From assembly GCA_004009845.1 (NCBI GenBank), contig RMBW01000081.1, forward strand, positions 78,267-142,266: a DNA stretch of 64,000 bases. The letters are read 5' to 3'. Position 1 is the stretch's first letter. Every line of letters begins with the position of its first letter. Shown here in pieces: positions 11,733 to 24,179 of the stretch. The notes beneath the pieces were generated by a model. It ran no database searches and was not told where the DNA came from. It saw nothing but the letters and a program-made list of their open reading frames with translations. This DNA comes from Davidsoniella eucalypti (lineage: Eukaryota > Ascomycota > Sordariomycetes > Microascales > Ceratocystidaceae). A program made the position numbers and the translations under genes.

Positions 11733-14725
11733 AAAGGTAAAGCTTGAAATGGTTAGTCCATCCTTCTTTTCTTTTGAATTCTCAGCGTGTGCGTGCCCAT
11801 GTGTTTACCCCAAAGCAAGCCTTTATCTTCTCCTTGTCTCTTGATTCTTGCTCGTTCTCATCTTCTGTGACTGACTCAAGCTCCAACACATAAGGCCTGC
11901 TTTTTTTCTTCTAATTTTTTCAGGCTACTCCCTCCCCAATTTATTCTCTTTACTTTTTATTACATTATCCCCCTTTTGGTTCATTTTTTCTTTCTACTTA
12001 TTCCTGTTACCCTCACACGGATCCAATGTTTTCTGTTCTTATTCTGGTCGTTATGGGGGGATTAATGGAGTTTGAGTCGTACACATTAGCTTTATCGTTA
12101 TAATCACGTGTTGCAAACAAAAAAGCAAGGCTCGTTTCTTTAAACTGTTTGTGCTTTATTCCTTTCTCTTTATCAATTGGTTAATACTCAAAGCCGGTCG
12201 TCGAAAGTGGTGACTAATGCACAAGGAAGGGTGGGGGGGGGGGGGGGTGTTAACCCTCTGTATGTGTTTCTGGCGAGCCATTCTAGAACCATTGTGTCCG
12301 TATTTCTAGAGATTTGGTGCGTGTCTATTTTATGGATTATTATACCCGCGTTTTTTTAATAACTTTCCGATTCTCTTTAATTATACTATCATCAACATAT
12401 ACATGTATGCTTTGAAATCGCAACACAAGCTTTGAGTTTTGAGGCTCTGCCGTGGCGTATGGGGAACCCTCGGATAAGGCGTGATAGATGACAGGTCTAT
12501 AATGGGTTGATGAATGGCTACCGAAAGTGGTCTGAGTAACTGGTGGTCACAGATCTGTATAATTCGAGTAGCACGGTTTCACGGCTGAAGTGCTATCGCT
12601 CCCCTTCCCTTACCCTGTCATATAGTTCAATAATGGCGATTCTCTTAAGATTGTTTGTTTTACACGTGATGAGCGTGGTATGAGTTAATAGGCCCCTGGC
12701 GTGAAGTTTACAGAATACTTGAGATAAGCATTGGAAGATACGACTAGTAAAGCTTCTTATTTCTGTTTCGATCTCTTGCAATAGTAGATAGGTGTGTGTA
12801 TAGTTTTAGTCATGGGTACCTCCCTTCTTGATGCTATGTATGTTAGGTGGGTGACATCACAAACTTGGGCTTATCATTTATCGTTAGCGAGATAGATGGT
12901 TGTAGTAGGGATATTGTATGGAAATAGCTTAATGAAACCACAGCAGTTGACGATTTTTGTTCGAAATAGCAAGGGGTGACTCTACATGTATTTAATGAGA
13001 GAGATTTCCTGGTCACAAATTGTGATGGTAGAGTACTTTCATATGATGGATAGAATAGCAGTTTTATAGTTCATGTGATATGACAAGGAGAGAATCCGAG
13101 GTATCCCATACCTAGACAACATACACATACACCCGCTCTAGATCAAAGCTGAGTTGGTACAATACCTGTTTATAGACCATTTTCCTATTGGTACTTGATG
13201 GAATGGTATCATGTTTATACTAACAGCTCAATAACGGTTGGATGTATATACACACGGCGAATAAATAACGCGATATCGGTGTATTGAATATGCATGGTTC
13301 GTCTGTAAGTGGTTAGTTGAGTATATCAAATCTATTTAGCCAGGCGTAAGTTTGAGTCAACCCCGTCAATAGCTATGATGGGATGTTATTGCGAAACCGG
13401 TGGTGCAGATAAAGGAAGAATGGCTACTCCAACTCACCCCTCTTCTTCTCTTCTACATATATAGCGTATATATCTATGTATATAGGCTAGTGATATTTGT
13501 TGTTTGCTACATATGTATGTCATATCAGACTATAGCTCTGGTAGCACGAGTACTGGAAAATAATGAATACAACTTGATGAGTCTACTTTCTTTCAATAAT
13601 CAACTAGTTCTCATATCTGAGCAATGCTGTACATACTAGGTTGGATTTAAGCCTTTACTGTATAGCTGTTGAGCTAGAAATCCAGCTTATAAAGTACATC
13701 CACTTGTAACTAATTATTCATTGAGACTCACATGGAAATAATAAGAAGGCTGAATCAACAACCAACTATCTGTAGTTATACAGGAAAGTGAAAAAAACGG
13801 GGAGCACAAGCCACGGTCCTTCCTTTCTTCGCTTATTGACTTTTTGCTCTTGCCATTCTTAATGAGTCCACATATTCTAAGGGAAACCAAAAAAATAACC
13901 CAAAATAAAAATGAAAACAATGAAAATTTAAATGACAGCCCCTCTACCTTCACATACCGAAACGCTATACATATAACAAGATCAAGTTCCCTCCTCGATA
14001 TTGTATCGCTTTGTTTCCTTCTACTTAGTATAATATTGGGCATCCGTTTTTTCTTTTTCTTTTTCCTTTTTTTCCGTCAGAACTATCACCCTATACGCAA
14101 ATTAAGAGTGTTTAGCTCACAGTCATTTGGTATCTGGTGGGTTGTCATCTACCGCTAATTTTCTTATTTTGCGCCTATGCAGCTTCTGTCTTTGATCTGC
14201 ATTTTCAACTTCACTTTTCACTAGAGACTCCTCGATATGCATGTGCAGACCTCATCGGCATCCTTCTTGTGGTTTTCTTAAATTTACTATCCACCCTCTT
14301 ACTCTTAACCTTTGCATTAAGGTTCTTTCTTCACTGTGACAGTACCATCGCCCTATTATTTTTTCTATCTCGGGTCACGTATCACTAGAAGTCGGCCTAT
14401 CGCTAATTCAGACGGAGTCAAGTTGCGTTAGCCTTAGTGTGCACAACTTTTGATTCAAGGTTTTCCATTTATTGATTATTACAAGAAGAACCAACTTGCA
14501 ACTCATCTTAAGCTTCATTACTCGCTGACTCTTGGTCAAACATCACAGGAGCCCTGGAGCTCTGGACGGCCCAGCACGGACCACCACGGCCTAAGTATTG
14601 GATTTGGACGTTCCCTCGGCTATCTAGTCTTGAGAGCAAGAGCAGAAAAGGACAAGAAGAGACAAGACAGCTCTATACTACAAGACCGGCAAGCATTATA
14701 CTGCCAACTTTGCAAATTGACTACC
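11733..14725. other. Long intergenic region; 15-G tract; pyrimidine-rich leader at right end
   Basis: 3 kb with no gene I can support. A run of 15 G lies at 12233-12247. From about 14040 to 14400 the plus strand is strongly pyrimidine-rich, as expected for the leader of the downstream kinase gene. Open frames such as 13400-13639, 13714-14043 and 14137-14388 are low-complexity and rejected. Most of 12.1-13.7 kb is AT-rich and featureless. Confidence 0.5.
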
Positions 14726-16536
14726 ATGTCATTGAGCCGACCTCTACGCCCCCAGCTACCATATAGCTTGGGCTCCGGCTCTCTTCCTTTCAAAGTCGCT
14801 GTTGGCCACTCAACGAGTCGCCGTTGCTTGTTCACCCATAGTGGCAACAGTGCTTCTTCCGCCTGGAGACCTGTGTCCGTTCTAGATGAGTGAGTGCAAA
14901 CTTGTCGTTTTCTGATCAAACCCCCTCGTGGCCTTTTCCTTCTCACCTGTTAGTTGTCTTCCGACTGTTTGTCTTCTTTCTTCACTTCCCCATAGACTAC
15001 AAGAGCTATTCATCGCCACAGAACACCCCGCCTGCCTGCCCTGACATTGATGTGTGTATTATGCTAAACAAACTTATATTTTTATCTACGCGGAAAAAGA
15101 TATCTGACAAGTGATCCTAGATGGGTAGCCAAGGAGGCGCGGCCGATCAGCCTGCGACAATTGATGGTGTTTGGAAAGAACTTGACGGAATCAAGACTCA
15201 ACGACTCGGCAAACTACCTGCGTACAGAGCTTCCTATTCGGTATGTTGATACTACCACTCACTATCCGTTGTCACATCAAGTGACACGTTGCATAATGAA
15301 GCATGAAAGGTTTAGGAACTGATATTTTGACTATCTAGCATCGCACATCGCATCCGTGATATGCAACAACTCCCATATGCTGTCGTGTCGAACAAACATA
15401 TCAGCGAGGTCTATGAGTTGTACTATAACGCTTTTGACAACTTCCGTAAGGTTAAGCATGTGAACAACAGTGACGAAAACGACGAGCTTTGTCGCACTAT
15501 CCGACAAAACCTTCAGGCACATCTTACGGTCATCCCTAAGCTTGCAATGGGAATTCTAGAATGCGATGGCCTCATGGACCCTAATGCCCTTGATACGTTT
15601 ATGAACACAATTCTACGATCCGTAAGTGTCTTGACTGTATGGGCCCTCATGAAAACAAAGCATTTATTCTAACACATACCACAACAGAGAATATCACGAA
15701 GAGTTATCGCCGAGCAACATCTTTCGCTTACTGAAACGTTTCATTCCTCGTGGTTCGTACCTGGCATGAAGCTCAATGCATCTGAATACGTGGGCGAAGT
15801 CTTCATAAAATGCGTCGCTAAGGACGTGGTTGAGAGATGCGGCAAGACTGTTCAGGAACTTGCTCGCATAACGTACGGGCCTTCTGTTAAGATACCTGAG
15901 ATACGCATCCTTGGCCACCAGGAAACCAGCTTCCCTTACATCCTCAGTCACATTGAGTATATTATCGGCGAGCTACTACGCAATAGTGTACAGGCTATCA
16001 TAGAAAAACAGCTACGAGAGCCCGAGTCCGTCCAAGACCCGTTACCGCCAATTGAGGTTACTATTTGCAGCTCGGCACAGCACGTGATTTTACGAATCTC
16101 AGACCTCGGAGGTGGCATCCCTCGAGATGAGCTTCCGTACCTGTGGTCCTTTAGCAAGGGCCCTAAGAGTGTGGCACGCCTGGATGCGCTTCGGCGCGTG
16201 CCTCTTATGGCGGCGACACTTGCAGAGGTGCAGACAGATCATGCGCATTCGATACGTGATGAGATTGGTCGGGCAGATCTACGAGCACCTAGCTATGCAA
16301 CATCACCGGCCCCAGTGGGTTCAAGTAGCGGGTCTTTGACGTCGCTATCCAGTCGGCCGCCGGATTTACGCCTAGGGATGGGACTGCCGCTAAGCAGGGT
16401 ATATGCAGAGTATTGGGCAGGCTCTTTGAGCGTGCATAGTCTAGAAGGATACGGAGTCGATGCGTTCTTACAGATTCCGAAATTGGGAAATAAGAACGAG
16501 CAGCTGGCTACACGGGCGACTATGGATGCTGTATAG
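14726..16536 (+). CDS. Mitochondrial 2-oxoacid dehydrogenase kinase (PDK/BCKDK family, Pkp-like)
   Basis: Four exons: 14726-14889, 15121-15240, 15339-15621, 15688-16536; 471 aa. The N-terminus is Ser/Arg-rich and lacks acidic residues (a plausible matrix-targeting presequence). The PDK helical domain follows (RPISLRQLMVFGKNL; IRDMQQLPYAVV). The GHKL ATP-binding domain shows the N-box ELLRNSVQAI (Glu284, Asn288), the G1 box DLGGGIP (Asp328) and the glycine-rich GMGLPLSR near 419. These enzymes phosphorylate the E1 alpha subunit of pyruvate or branched-chain 2-oxoacid dehydrogenase and switch it off. A loop of about 75 residues between the G1 and G2 boxes (ATP-lid region) is Ser/Pro-rich. I cannot tell Pkp1 from Pkp2 orthology by eye. 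The spliced frame across exon 2 (DEWVAKEARP) was chosen over an apparent ATG at 15121, which lies in another frame. Confidence 0.93.
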
Positions 16537-19038
16537 TAGTTATTTGGCCTGATCAATGATATCATAGGTGTATACCAGAGTTATGTACACATGACATGGA
16601 CGATGGTGGCTAGGCACATATCATTATAAAAAATTACAATGGCTTATGAGCCGCTTAGTACGCATCTCTGTGTTTTTGGCACGAAGAAAGTGACGCAATA
16701 CATCGTCATGTATGGCTTCTACTAGTCTCAAACCGCAAGATTCTTCTTGTCAAGGCCGCTCAAGGCATTAGCCGTCACAACGTCATTCTCAATTAAAGTG
16801 GGTCTTGGGAGATGTACTGTGTTTGCCTAGACCTGTCAAGGTAGCATGATACTTTGTTTACGCTGCGGTAAGGCATATATAATAGGTACCGTTTTATCTG
16901 GGGACTCTTTTTGGCTGCGAATGTTCAGGGACTAACTAGCTAAGGAGACAATAAAACATACTATAAACAGCCCACTGAAAGTACTGTACATACAAGGTTT
17001 TCTTTCTACTGCTGGGCACGAGTTGAGCTTGTGGCAATATATTTTGTATGTAGGAATAGGTTTGTAAGACAGGGTGTTGTTGTGTTTGGTGCGTGTTTCC
17101 GCTTTGTCATAGGGAAGCAGAAGTGTCATGCACTGTTGAGAGCAAAAGGTGAGAAACATAAGAGAGAATAATGCATGATATAGTAGGCAATGTGTTCTCT
17201 TTAAGCTCGTAGCTAGCCTTGTGATAGAGCCATTTTTATTTTTATTTTTATTGTTTGATGCCGACAGACTACCGCGGTGAACTTCAAGGTAGTCACCCAA
17301 CCCCGAGAGAAAGACCCCACCTTATTGCTTCTTTTGGCGGCTGCTGCTTTTGGACAGTAAATACATGCTGGTACTATTTGTTTTTTTCCTTTTCACCCTA
17401 ACCCACCTTATTGACTACAACCGAACTGCCTCTTCTTATAGCAGTAGACGCAGTAGGCTTAAGGCACGATTTTCTTTTTTCGATTTTCAACGCCCGACAA
17501 TCAGAGTACATGAACTCCTCCTCCACATCTTCTTCTGCTTCCTCCTCACATCATCTCTCTCTTGCTAGAGCTGGCGCCGGTTCTGTCTAGCCTATCTAGC
17601 ATTAGCATTAGCATTGCTGTTTATCATTCATTCTCTTACGGCTAGCGGGATCTGAGGAAGAGGCAAAAGGCGACTTTTTCTTGTTGATTGATTGAAGACA
17701 AGACTCACCTCGTAGCTCGACTTTTAGCAAAGAGAGAAAAAGAGGCTAAATCTGCGGCCTACCTTTTATTTTTTCATTTTTTTATGACCAAAGTGGGCGT
17801 CGATCCGATTAGCCCGTGATCTTTTTATCTCTTCATTTTTTCCTCTCCATTTGCCAATTCAGTTGGTACACCCAATTCTTTCCTCCGAGAAGCGTCAGCT
17901 TCATCTTTCCTCTTTCTTTTTTTTCTTTTTTCTCTTTGCCAACCTGACGTTTAGGTTGCAACATCACGAGGCTATATTTCTTACATTGAGAGCCATTGAC
18001 TGGGCCCAGAGCTTAAGCTTCTTTTCAAGATGGTGAGTCCCTAGTCCCTCTGCCTTCCATATGTCGCTTGTTATACACAATTGCATGTATAGCCGGCACA
18101 GTTCCCTTCCAGAGAATCGTCATGGTGGGCGCTGCTTCACGGTCGCAGCCTTGGGCCCATGTTTTGCTATGTTTAGTTGCTTAGTGAGTGGGTGGAGTGC
18201 ATATCACTGTTTTCTGTGCTCTTGGCTTTGTTACTGCGGATGTCGATAGGCAAACAAGCTATAACCAACTGTTGTTGCGCTATGATATCTTGGCCCTGCT
18301 TGATATTCCGAGCAACTGCACTTGGAGATATCTAATGCCTTTCACTGCCTACTTTTGGGCTGAGGAAACAAGACAAGGAACAAAAAAGCGAAGAATAGTC
18401 TCTGTATCAAACTGCACTCAGCATACGCCATGCACGCGAGTCCAGCGTAACGTTATCGTAGCCTTGTGAGCTCTACAGCGAAGCCACCAAATACTCAGTC
18501 TAGATTTTGGATTCCTTGTTTTGGGTTCCTTCGTCTATAACGCCCAACGCAAAGGCGCCTCACCTTTGCCGTCTGAATCTCGCACTCGATCTAGTCCGGC
18601 CTGTTTGTTAATTGCTGTATGCACAGCTGTTGCTACTGTTACTTGATTGTCACCACCCTGGTTTCTGCCGCCGCAGCTTGTTACTTTCTTTGGTTACTGC
18701 TGCTGTTTCGCAGTAAAGCTTATGCTAGCTGCCAGGCCATTTTCTCTTCTTTCGCTCACCCCGCCATTTATACGACATGGGCTTTTATTTCTTTGCACTG
18801 TCGTCGCCCACTTCATTACAAAACACATACACAACAATTGCATTACAGACATCTACGCATTAATCCATTACACAACTGCTTCGCTTCGCTTTGCAACGCA
18901 CGCATCCGGGAACCCTAGAATTTCTTCTCTAGAGCTCTGCTGCATTTTTGCCCTTCGTGTGGCGTCTCTATTTGCTAGACACTTGTCGGCTAACAACTGC
19001 CGCCCCTCGTACAGAATAACCTCAACTCGCCTAATAAG
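16537..19038. other. Intergenic region and probable long leader of the UBP15 gene
   Basis: 2.5 kb without a supportable gene. The stretch from about 17340 to 19010 is pyrimidine-rich on the plus strand, typical of a long 5' leader. At 18030-18032 an ATG is immediately followed by a consensus splice donor (GTGAGT at 18033), suggesting a leader intron. Scanning downstream I found no ribosomal-protein-like or other coding exon that would use it. Confidence 0.5.
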
Positions 19039-22000
19039 ATGGCCATCGACGACGGCGACGTCCACGGCCACCCCGAAGCCGTGGTGAACATCACCGAGCC
19101 CGCCACCGCCGATAGCGACGACCAGATGCAAGACATAATCATGGCCAACGACTGTATGTCCTCACCCTCTTCTCTTCCTCTTTGATCCCAGTCCACTTGA
19201 GAGCGGTGCTTTTGTACGGCGCCCCCAGAGCTGCCAAAAAGAAGCAATTAGCCGTGGGCACTATCAAATCGATCTTCCATAAGCAATGCATCGTGCCCCC
19301 TCTCGAGCTTGTCAATGAACCTGTACTGAGCTGTCTTAGAGCCATCAGCTCTAATCTGCACAATATTGGGAAACTTAGAAACTAGATTGAATGTTGTATG
19401 CTGTTTTCATATGCTTCAAGGACTTCAAACTGTCTAAGCCTATATTCCCTTGGGACTGGCATCCGTTAACGCTTTAATTCATTCTATAGTCGAGGCCATG
19501 AAGGAGCACGTCTTCACACCTATCGCAGAAAACCCCGCCATTATCGAGGATGTATACAACACCTGGACTGTCGAGAACTGGCGCTCCATGGCGAAGAAGG
19601 AACATGGCCCGATATTCCAAGCTGGTGGCTTTCCCTGGTAAGATCAGCGACCTTCTTGTCTATATCAGTGATGCTCCAAAAAGCCGGTAACTAACACCTT
19701 TGTGACTGACAGGCGGGTGCTCCTCTTCCCCCATGGAAACAATGTTGATCATTGTTCCATCTATCTAGAGCACGGCTTTCAACCCGAAGAAATTCCGCCG
19801 AATTGGAGTTGCTGTGTACAGTTTGCGCTTGTCCTCTGGAACCCCAAGGACCCTTCCATCTTCCATGAACATAGCGCGCACCATAGATTTACTCCCGAGG
19901 AGAGTGATTGGGGCTTCACACGGTTCATAGAAATCAGAAAGCTCATGCACCCCCAGTCTGATGACTCGCGCCCATTCCTCGAGGACGACAACGTCCAGAT
20001 CACCGCATATCTTCGTATCGTTCAAGACGAGACGGGCGTATTGTGGCACAGCCTTAACAACTACGATTCCAAGAAGGAGACTGGCTATGTCGGTCTCAAG
20101 AACCAAGGTGCCACTTGCTACCTCAACTCACTTCTGCAATCGCTTTATGTCACCAACGCCTTCCGTAAGGTCAGTAGTAATCTGGACACATGCAAACTCA
20201 AGCCGGCAATTTTTCAGTACTAACCTCTGGTATTCTTTTATGTACAGGCCATCTATGATATCCCAACCGAAAACGATTTCAACAGCGCATACACACTCCA
20301 GCAATTGTTCTATCAGCTTCAGACCTCTGATCAAGCCGTTAGCACCCTAGAACTTACAAAATCATTCGGGTGGGATACTAAGCAAGTATTCGAGCAACAA
20401 GACGTCCAAGAACTATCTAGAAAGCTCATGGAACGAATGGAAGAAAAAATGAAGGGCACCAAGGCCGAAAAAGTTCTTCCTGATATGTTTAGTGGCAAAA
20501 TCAAAACCTATATCAGCTGTATCAACGTCAACTACGAATCCAGCCGTATCGAGGACTTCTGGGACATCCAGTTGAACGTTAGTGGTAACCAAAACCTGGA
20601 GGACAGCTTCAAGGACTACATTCAAGTTGAGAAGCTAGAGGGCGACAATCAGTACTATGCTGGTGAAACTCATAAACTACAAGATGCCAAGAAGGGCGTC
20701 ATCTTCACAGCCTTCCCCGATGTGTTGCACTTGCAACTAAAACGCTTCGAGTATGATTTTGAGCGCGACGCTCTGATGAAAATCAACGACCGCCACGAAT
20801 TTCCCGAAGAGTTCGACGCCGCTCCTTACCTTTCCGAAGATGCAGAGAAGGCCGATGAGCCCTGGGAATATCAACTACATGGTGTTCTTGTGCATAGCGG
20901 TGTGCTCGACGCCGGCCATTACTATGCTTACTTGAAGCCCAAGAAAGATGGCTGGTTTTACCGCTTCGACGACGACAAGGTCGTCAAGGCTACTTTGCGC
21001 GAGGTTCTAGAGGAAAACTATGGCGGTGCTCACCCAACCCCACTTAACCGTCGTAACATGCCTCCGCGGAAACAGCCAGTCATGCGCATGAACAGCGCTT
21101 ACATGTTGGTTTATATTCGCAAGTCGCGACTGGATCGTGTGCTCTGTCCCGTCACCCAAGACGACATCCCACAGCACATTCGTACGCGATCCCATTTCTT
21201 AACTCTTTTACACCGACGATATCTTACTAATCCGTTCCGATCATTGCTATAGAAACCCAATATGAAGAAGAGCTTGCTCTGAAGGAGGCCCGCCGCAAGG
21301 AGCGCGAAGAAGCCCATCTATACCGAAACATTAAATACGCGACCATGGATACCTTCAAGAATTATGACGGCACTGATCTCGGCAACTTTGAGCAACTCCG
21401 AACCGATAATCCCGCTTCGCCCAAGATCAAGCGTGTTCTGCGCACCATGCTTCTGTCAGAGTTGCGTGATGAATTCGCTACTGAGCTCGGCGTCCCGAGT
21501 CATAGAGTCCGTATGTGGCAAATGGTTAATCGCCAAAACAAGACTACTAGGCCAGATGCGCCTTTGATAGATCTCCGCCAAACGGTCGATAATGCCTGGA
21601 CTAGAGCAGCATCTCAACGCGAACCTGCGATGCGCTTGTTCATCGAAGTTGCCGACGCCGTAGATGTTGACGATCAACCGGTGTGGCCCAACTACAACAT
21701 GCAGCATGGCGTCGTTGCCAAGGGAAATGTCATCTTCCTATTCATCAAGTGCTTCGACGTTGTCACCCAGACGCTACGCGGTATTGGCCATGTATATGTA
21801 GAGAAGTCGAAGAAGGTCGAAGAGCTGGTGCCGCATATCGCTAAGCTCATGGAATGGACGGAAAAGTCCCATCTCGACGATAAAATCATGATGTGGGAGG
21901 AGATCAAACCTACGATGATTGAGCCTCTTAAGGGTAAGACTACTTTCCAGGCTGCAGAACTCGTCGACGGTGACATAATCTGCTTCCAACGTGCCAGTGA

Positions 22001-23208
22001 GAAGAAGGGCACTTCCCATGTCTTGGAGAAGGCTCTTGGTCTAGGCGACAAAGACAAGGCCGACAAAGTCAGCAATGAGACAGCCAACTTGGCGCTGGAT
22101 CATTGTGAGGATGCCCCCAAGTACTACGATTTCTTGTATTTCAAGAAATCACTCCAATTAGCGCCTCATCCAGCCCGTTGCGATGCAACCAAGTATACGG
22201 GCTTCCAGGTCACAGTGAGCGCTAAGACGACCTACGAAGGCCTTACAGAGCGTCTTGGTCGGCAACTTGGGGTACCGGGCACACATTTGCGTCTATGGAC
22301 TATCAATCCCACTACCGGCAATCCGAAGACGGCGGTGAGACGAAACACCAACGGCACGGTACAAACGATCATGGCGCCTGCGGGCTACGGCCAGTTCAAC
22401 CCGCCACATCGGCCAGATGCACTATACTTCGAGGTGCTCGACATGTCCCTAGCCGAAATGGACATGAAGAAGAACGTCAAACTGGTCTGGCTGAGTGACG
22501 GTGTCGCCAAGGAAGAGCCTGTCGATGTGCTAGTCAACAAGAACGGTATTGTGCAGGATGTGATTGCGGCGCTGATTAACAAGCACAACTTGAAATCCGA
22601 GGAAGAGGCCGGTATTATGCGGATATACGAAGTCACCAACTTCCGCTTCTACCGTGAACTACCCCGCGACTTCAACGTGATTAACATGCACGAATATTCA
22701 ACAGCCTTTGTCGAGCGTGTGCCACCTGATGAACTTCTAGTCCCAAAGGAAGAACGCCGCTATGCTCATGCCTTCCATTTCCATGGCGAACCAGCAAGGG
22801 TACACGGAGTACCCTTCAAATTTTTGATTGTCCAGGTAAGGAGACACCACATATCGTGCATTATAGCAGACTGGCTACAAGCACAAAGATACTAACATTG
22901 TCTAATAATAGGACGAGACCTTCGCCGACACCAAGAAGCGCCTAGAAAAGCGCACTGGCTTCAAGGGAAAGTCGTTCGAGAAGATCAAATTCGCGTTAGT
23001 TGAGCGGTCTCGCTTCTCCAACCCAACCTACCTCAACGACGGTAAGTTTTCATTCGTTCTCATCTACAGACTACACAATTGCTAACTTACTCATACAGAT
23101 GACATACTCAGCAATCTCATATCTCCCAGCAATGACGAGTGTATTGGCCTCGATCATCCAGATCGTTCACGCATGCAGCGTGGCGGTGGCGACTTGTTCC
23201 TTAACTAA
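19039..23208 (+). CDS. UBP15: Ubiquitin carboxyl-terminal hydrolase, USP7/Ubp15 family
   Basis: Seven exons: 19039-19153, 19490-19637, 19713-20169, 20248-21181, 21253-22835, 22912-23041, 23099-23208; 1158 aa, near the family norm. An N-terminal MATH/TRAF-like domain (about 50-190) contains WTVENWRSM and FRKL-like strands. The USP catalytic core follows with the Cys box GLKNQGATCYLNSLLQSLY (catalytic Cys223) and the His box DAGHYYAYLKP (His464), then YRFDDDKV with the third catalytic-site Asp. The C-terminal 600 residues carry the ICP0-binding/UBL-array domains typical of USP7. It removes ubiquitin from target proteins; the yeast homologue acts on cell-cycle and peroxisomal/endocytic substrates. 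Intron 1 (336 nt) is longer than the others. The first exon is short and acidic. An upstream leader intron starting at 18033 is possible. Confidence 0.95.
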
Positions 23209-24179
23209 GCGCGGCATATATATCATGAGTAGTAACCATCAGCTTGTATACTTATTTTTTTTCTATTCTTGTTACGTTTCAATCTCTTCTTGATACAAGG
23301 TCGATATCAATACCAATGTGCAGACAAACACAACATGAAGGCTAGCAAGAAGTGTATAGCTAGCTAGCTTGATCTCAACTGTTTTTTTCATCTCTATCAC
23401 CATGAATTCTTGAGCAATGATACGAGTTTACTCAAGTATAGATACCAATAGTAGTACATATCATATATTGAGCAATAAGAGACCACAACAACTTACATGT
23501 ACATACAGCAACTATTGTTAGCTTTAGGGTTCCGGTCTTTTCGCATTTACAAATACAAGTACATATTATACCGAACAGCGAAAGGATTTAGGGTTGTTTT
23601 TTTAGCGAGATGTTACATGGTAGGTCTCACTACTGTCACAGGACTCTGAGAAGCTTGCGTGTACGTTTTTGATGTGCGAAGTTTAGCAGCACTTGTTTGT
23701 TTCGTTAGACTGTTACGTATAGCAAGAGTTATAAGATGACAGAGTTGACAGAAATATTTACAGATCTGTGTTAGGGTTATTTCACATAATATAGTGATAT
23801 GAATTTTCTTTTTTTAATTTCCTCAACTCTGGTGACAAGAACCAAGAGTCTTGTTGTATATTGTATTTTCCTAGTAGAATACTAACTAAATAAGGAAGTT
23901 CTTCCGCCGTCTTCCTAACCAAAAAAGTGGTATCGAGATGATTTATTTTTCCCTCGGCCATTGAACATATGGCGTATAATATTATGAATAATATAACATG
24001 ACTCCGAGACATTGCCGTGCAATGCCAAAGCCAAAAACAGAACAAGCGTAACAAAAAAAAAAAAAAAAAGCAATAACAAAAAGGCAAGTATTAAAACAGA
24101 TGCATGAAAAGACGTGCTCTCACTTCAACATGAGACACAGCATGGTAAACTCATTCTCTCTCTCCCATCTCTACTCTAT
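23209..24179. other. Convergent 3' intergenic region with TTAGGGTT repeats
   Basis: 970 bp between the convergent UBP15 and PEBP-like genes. It contains three copies of the telomere-like octamer TTAGGGTT, at 23524-23531, 23588-23595 and 23771-23778, and a run of about 16 A at 24053-24069 (the poly-T side of the minus-strand gene's 3' flank). No coding potential seen. Confidence 0.45.

Noticed and set aside
14450..14725. In-frame upstream ATG extending the 2-oxoacid dehydrogenase kinase by about 90 residues
   Set aside because: The upstream part lacks targeting character and lies in leader-like sequence; the start at 14726 begins a good presequence. Kept as a minor alternative only.
15121..15240. 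Apparent start ATGGGTAGCC at 15121
   Set aside because: Wrong frame. The conserved kinase sequence WVAKEARP requires this ATG to be spliced as A-TGG after exon 1.
18061..18918. Hypothesis that ATG|GTGAGT at 18030 begins a ribosomal protein gene
   Set aside because: Reading all plus-strand frames to 19.0 kb showed no ribosomal or other conserved protein sequence.
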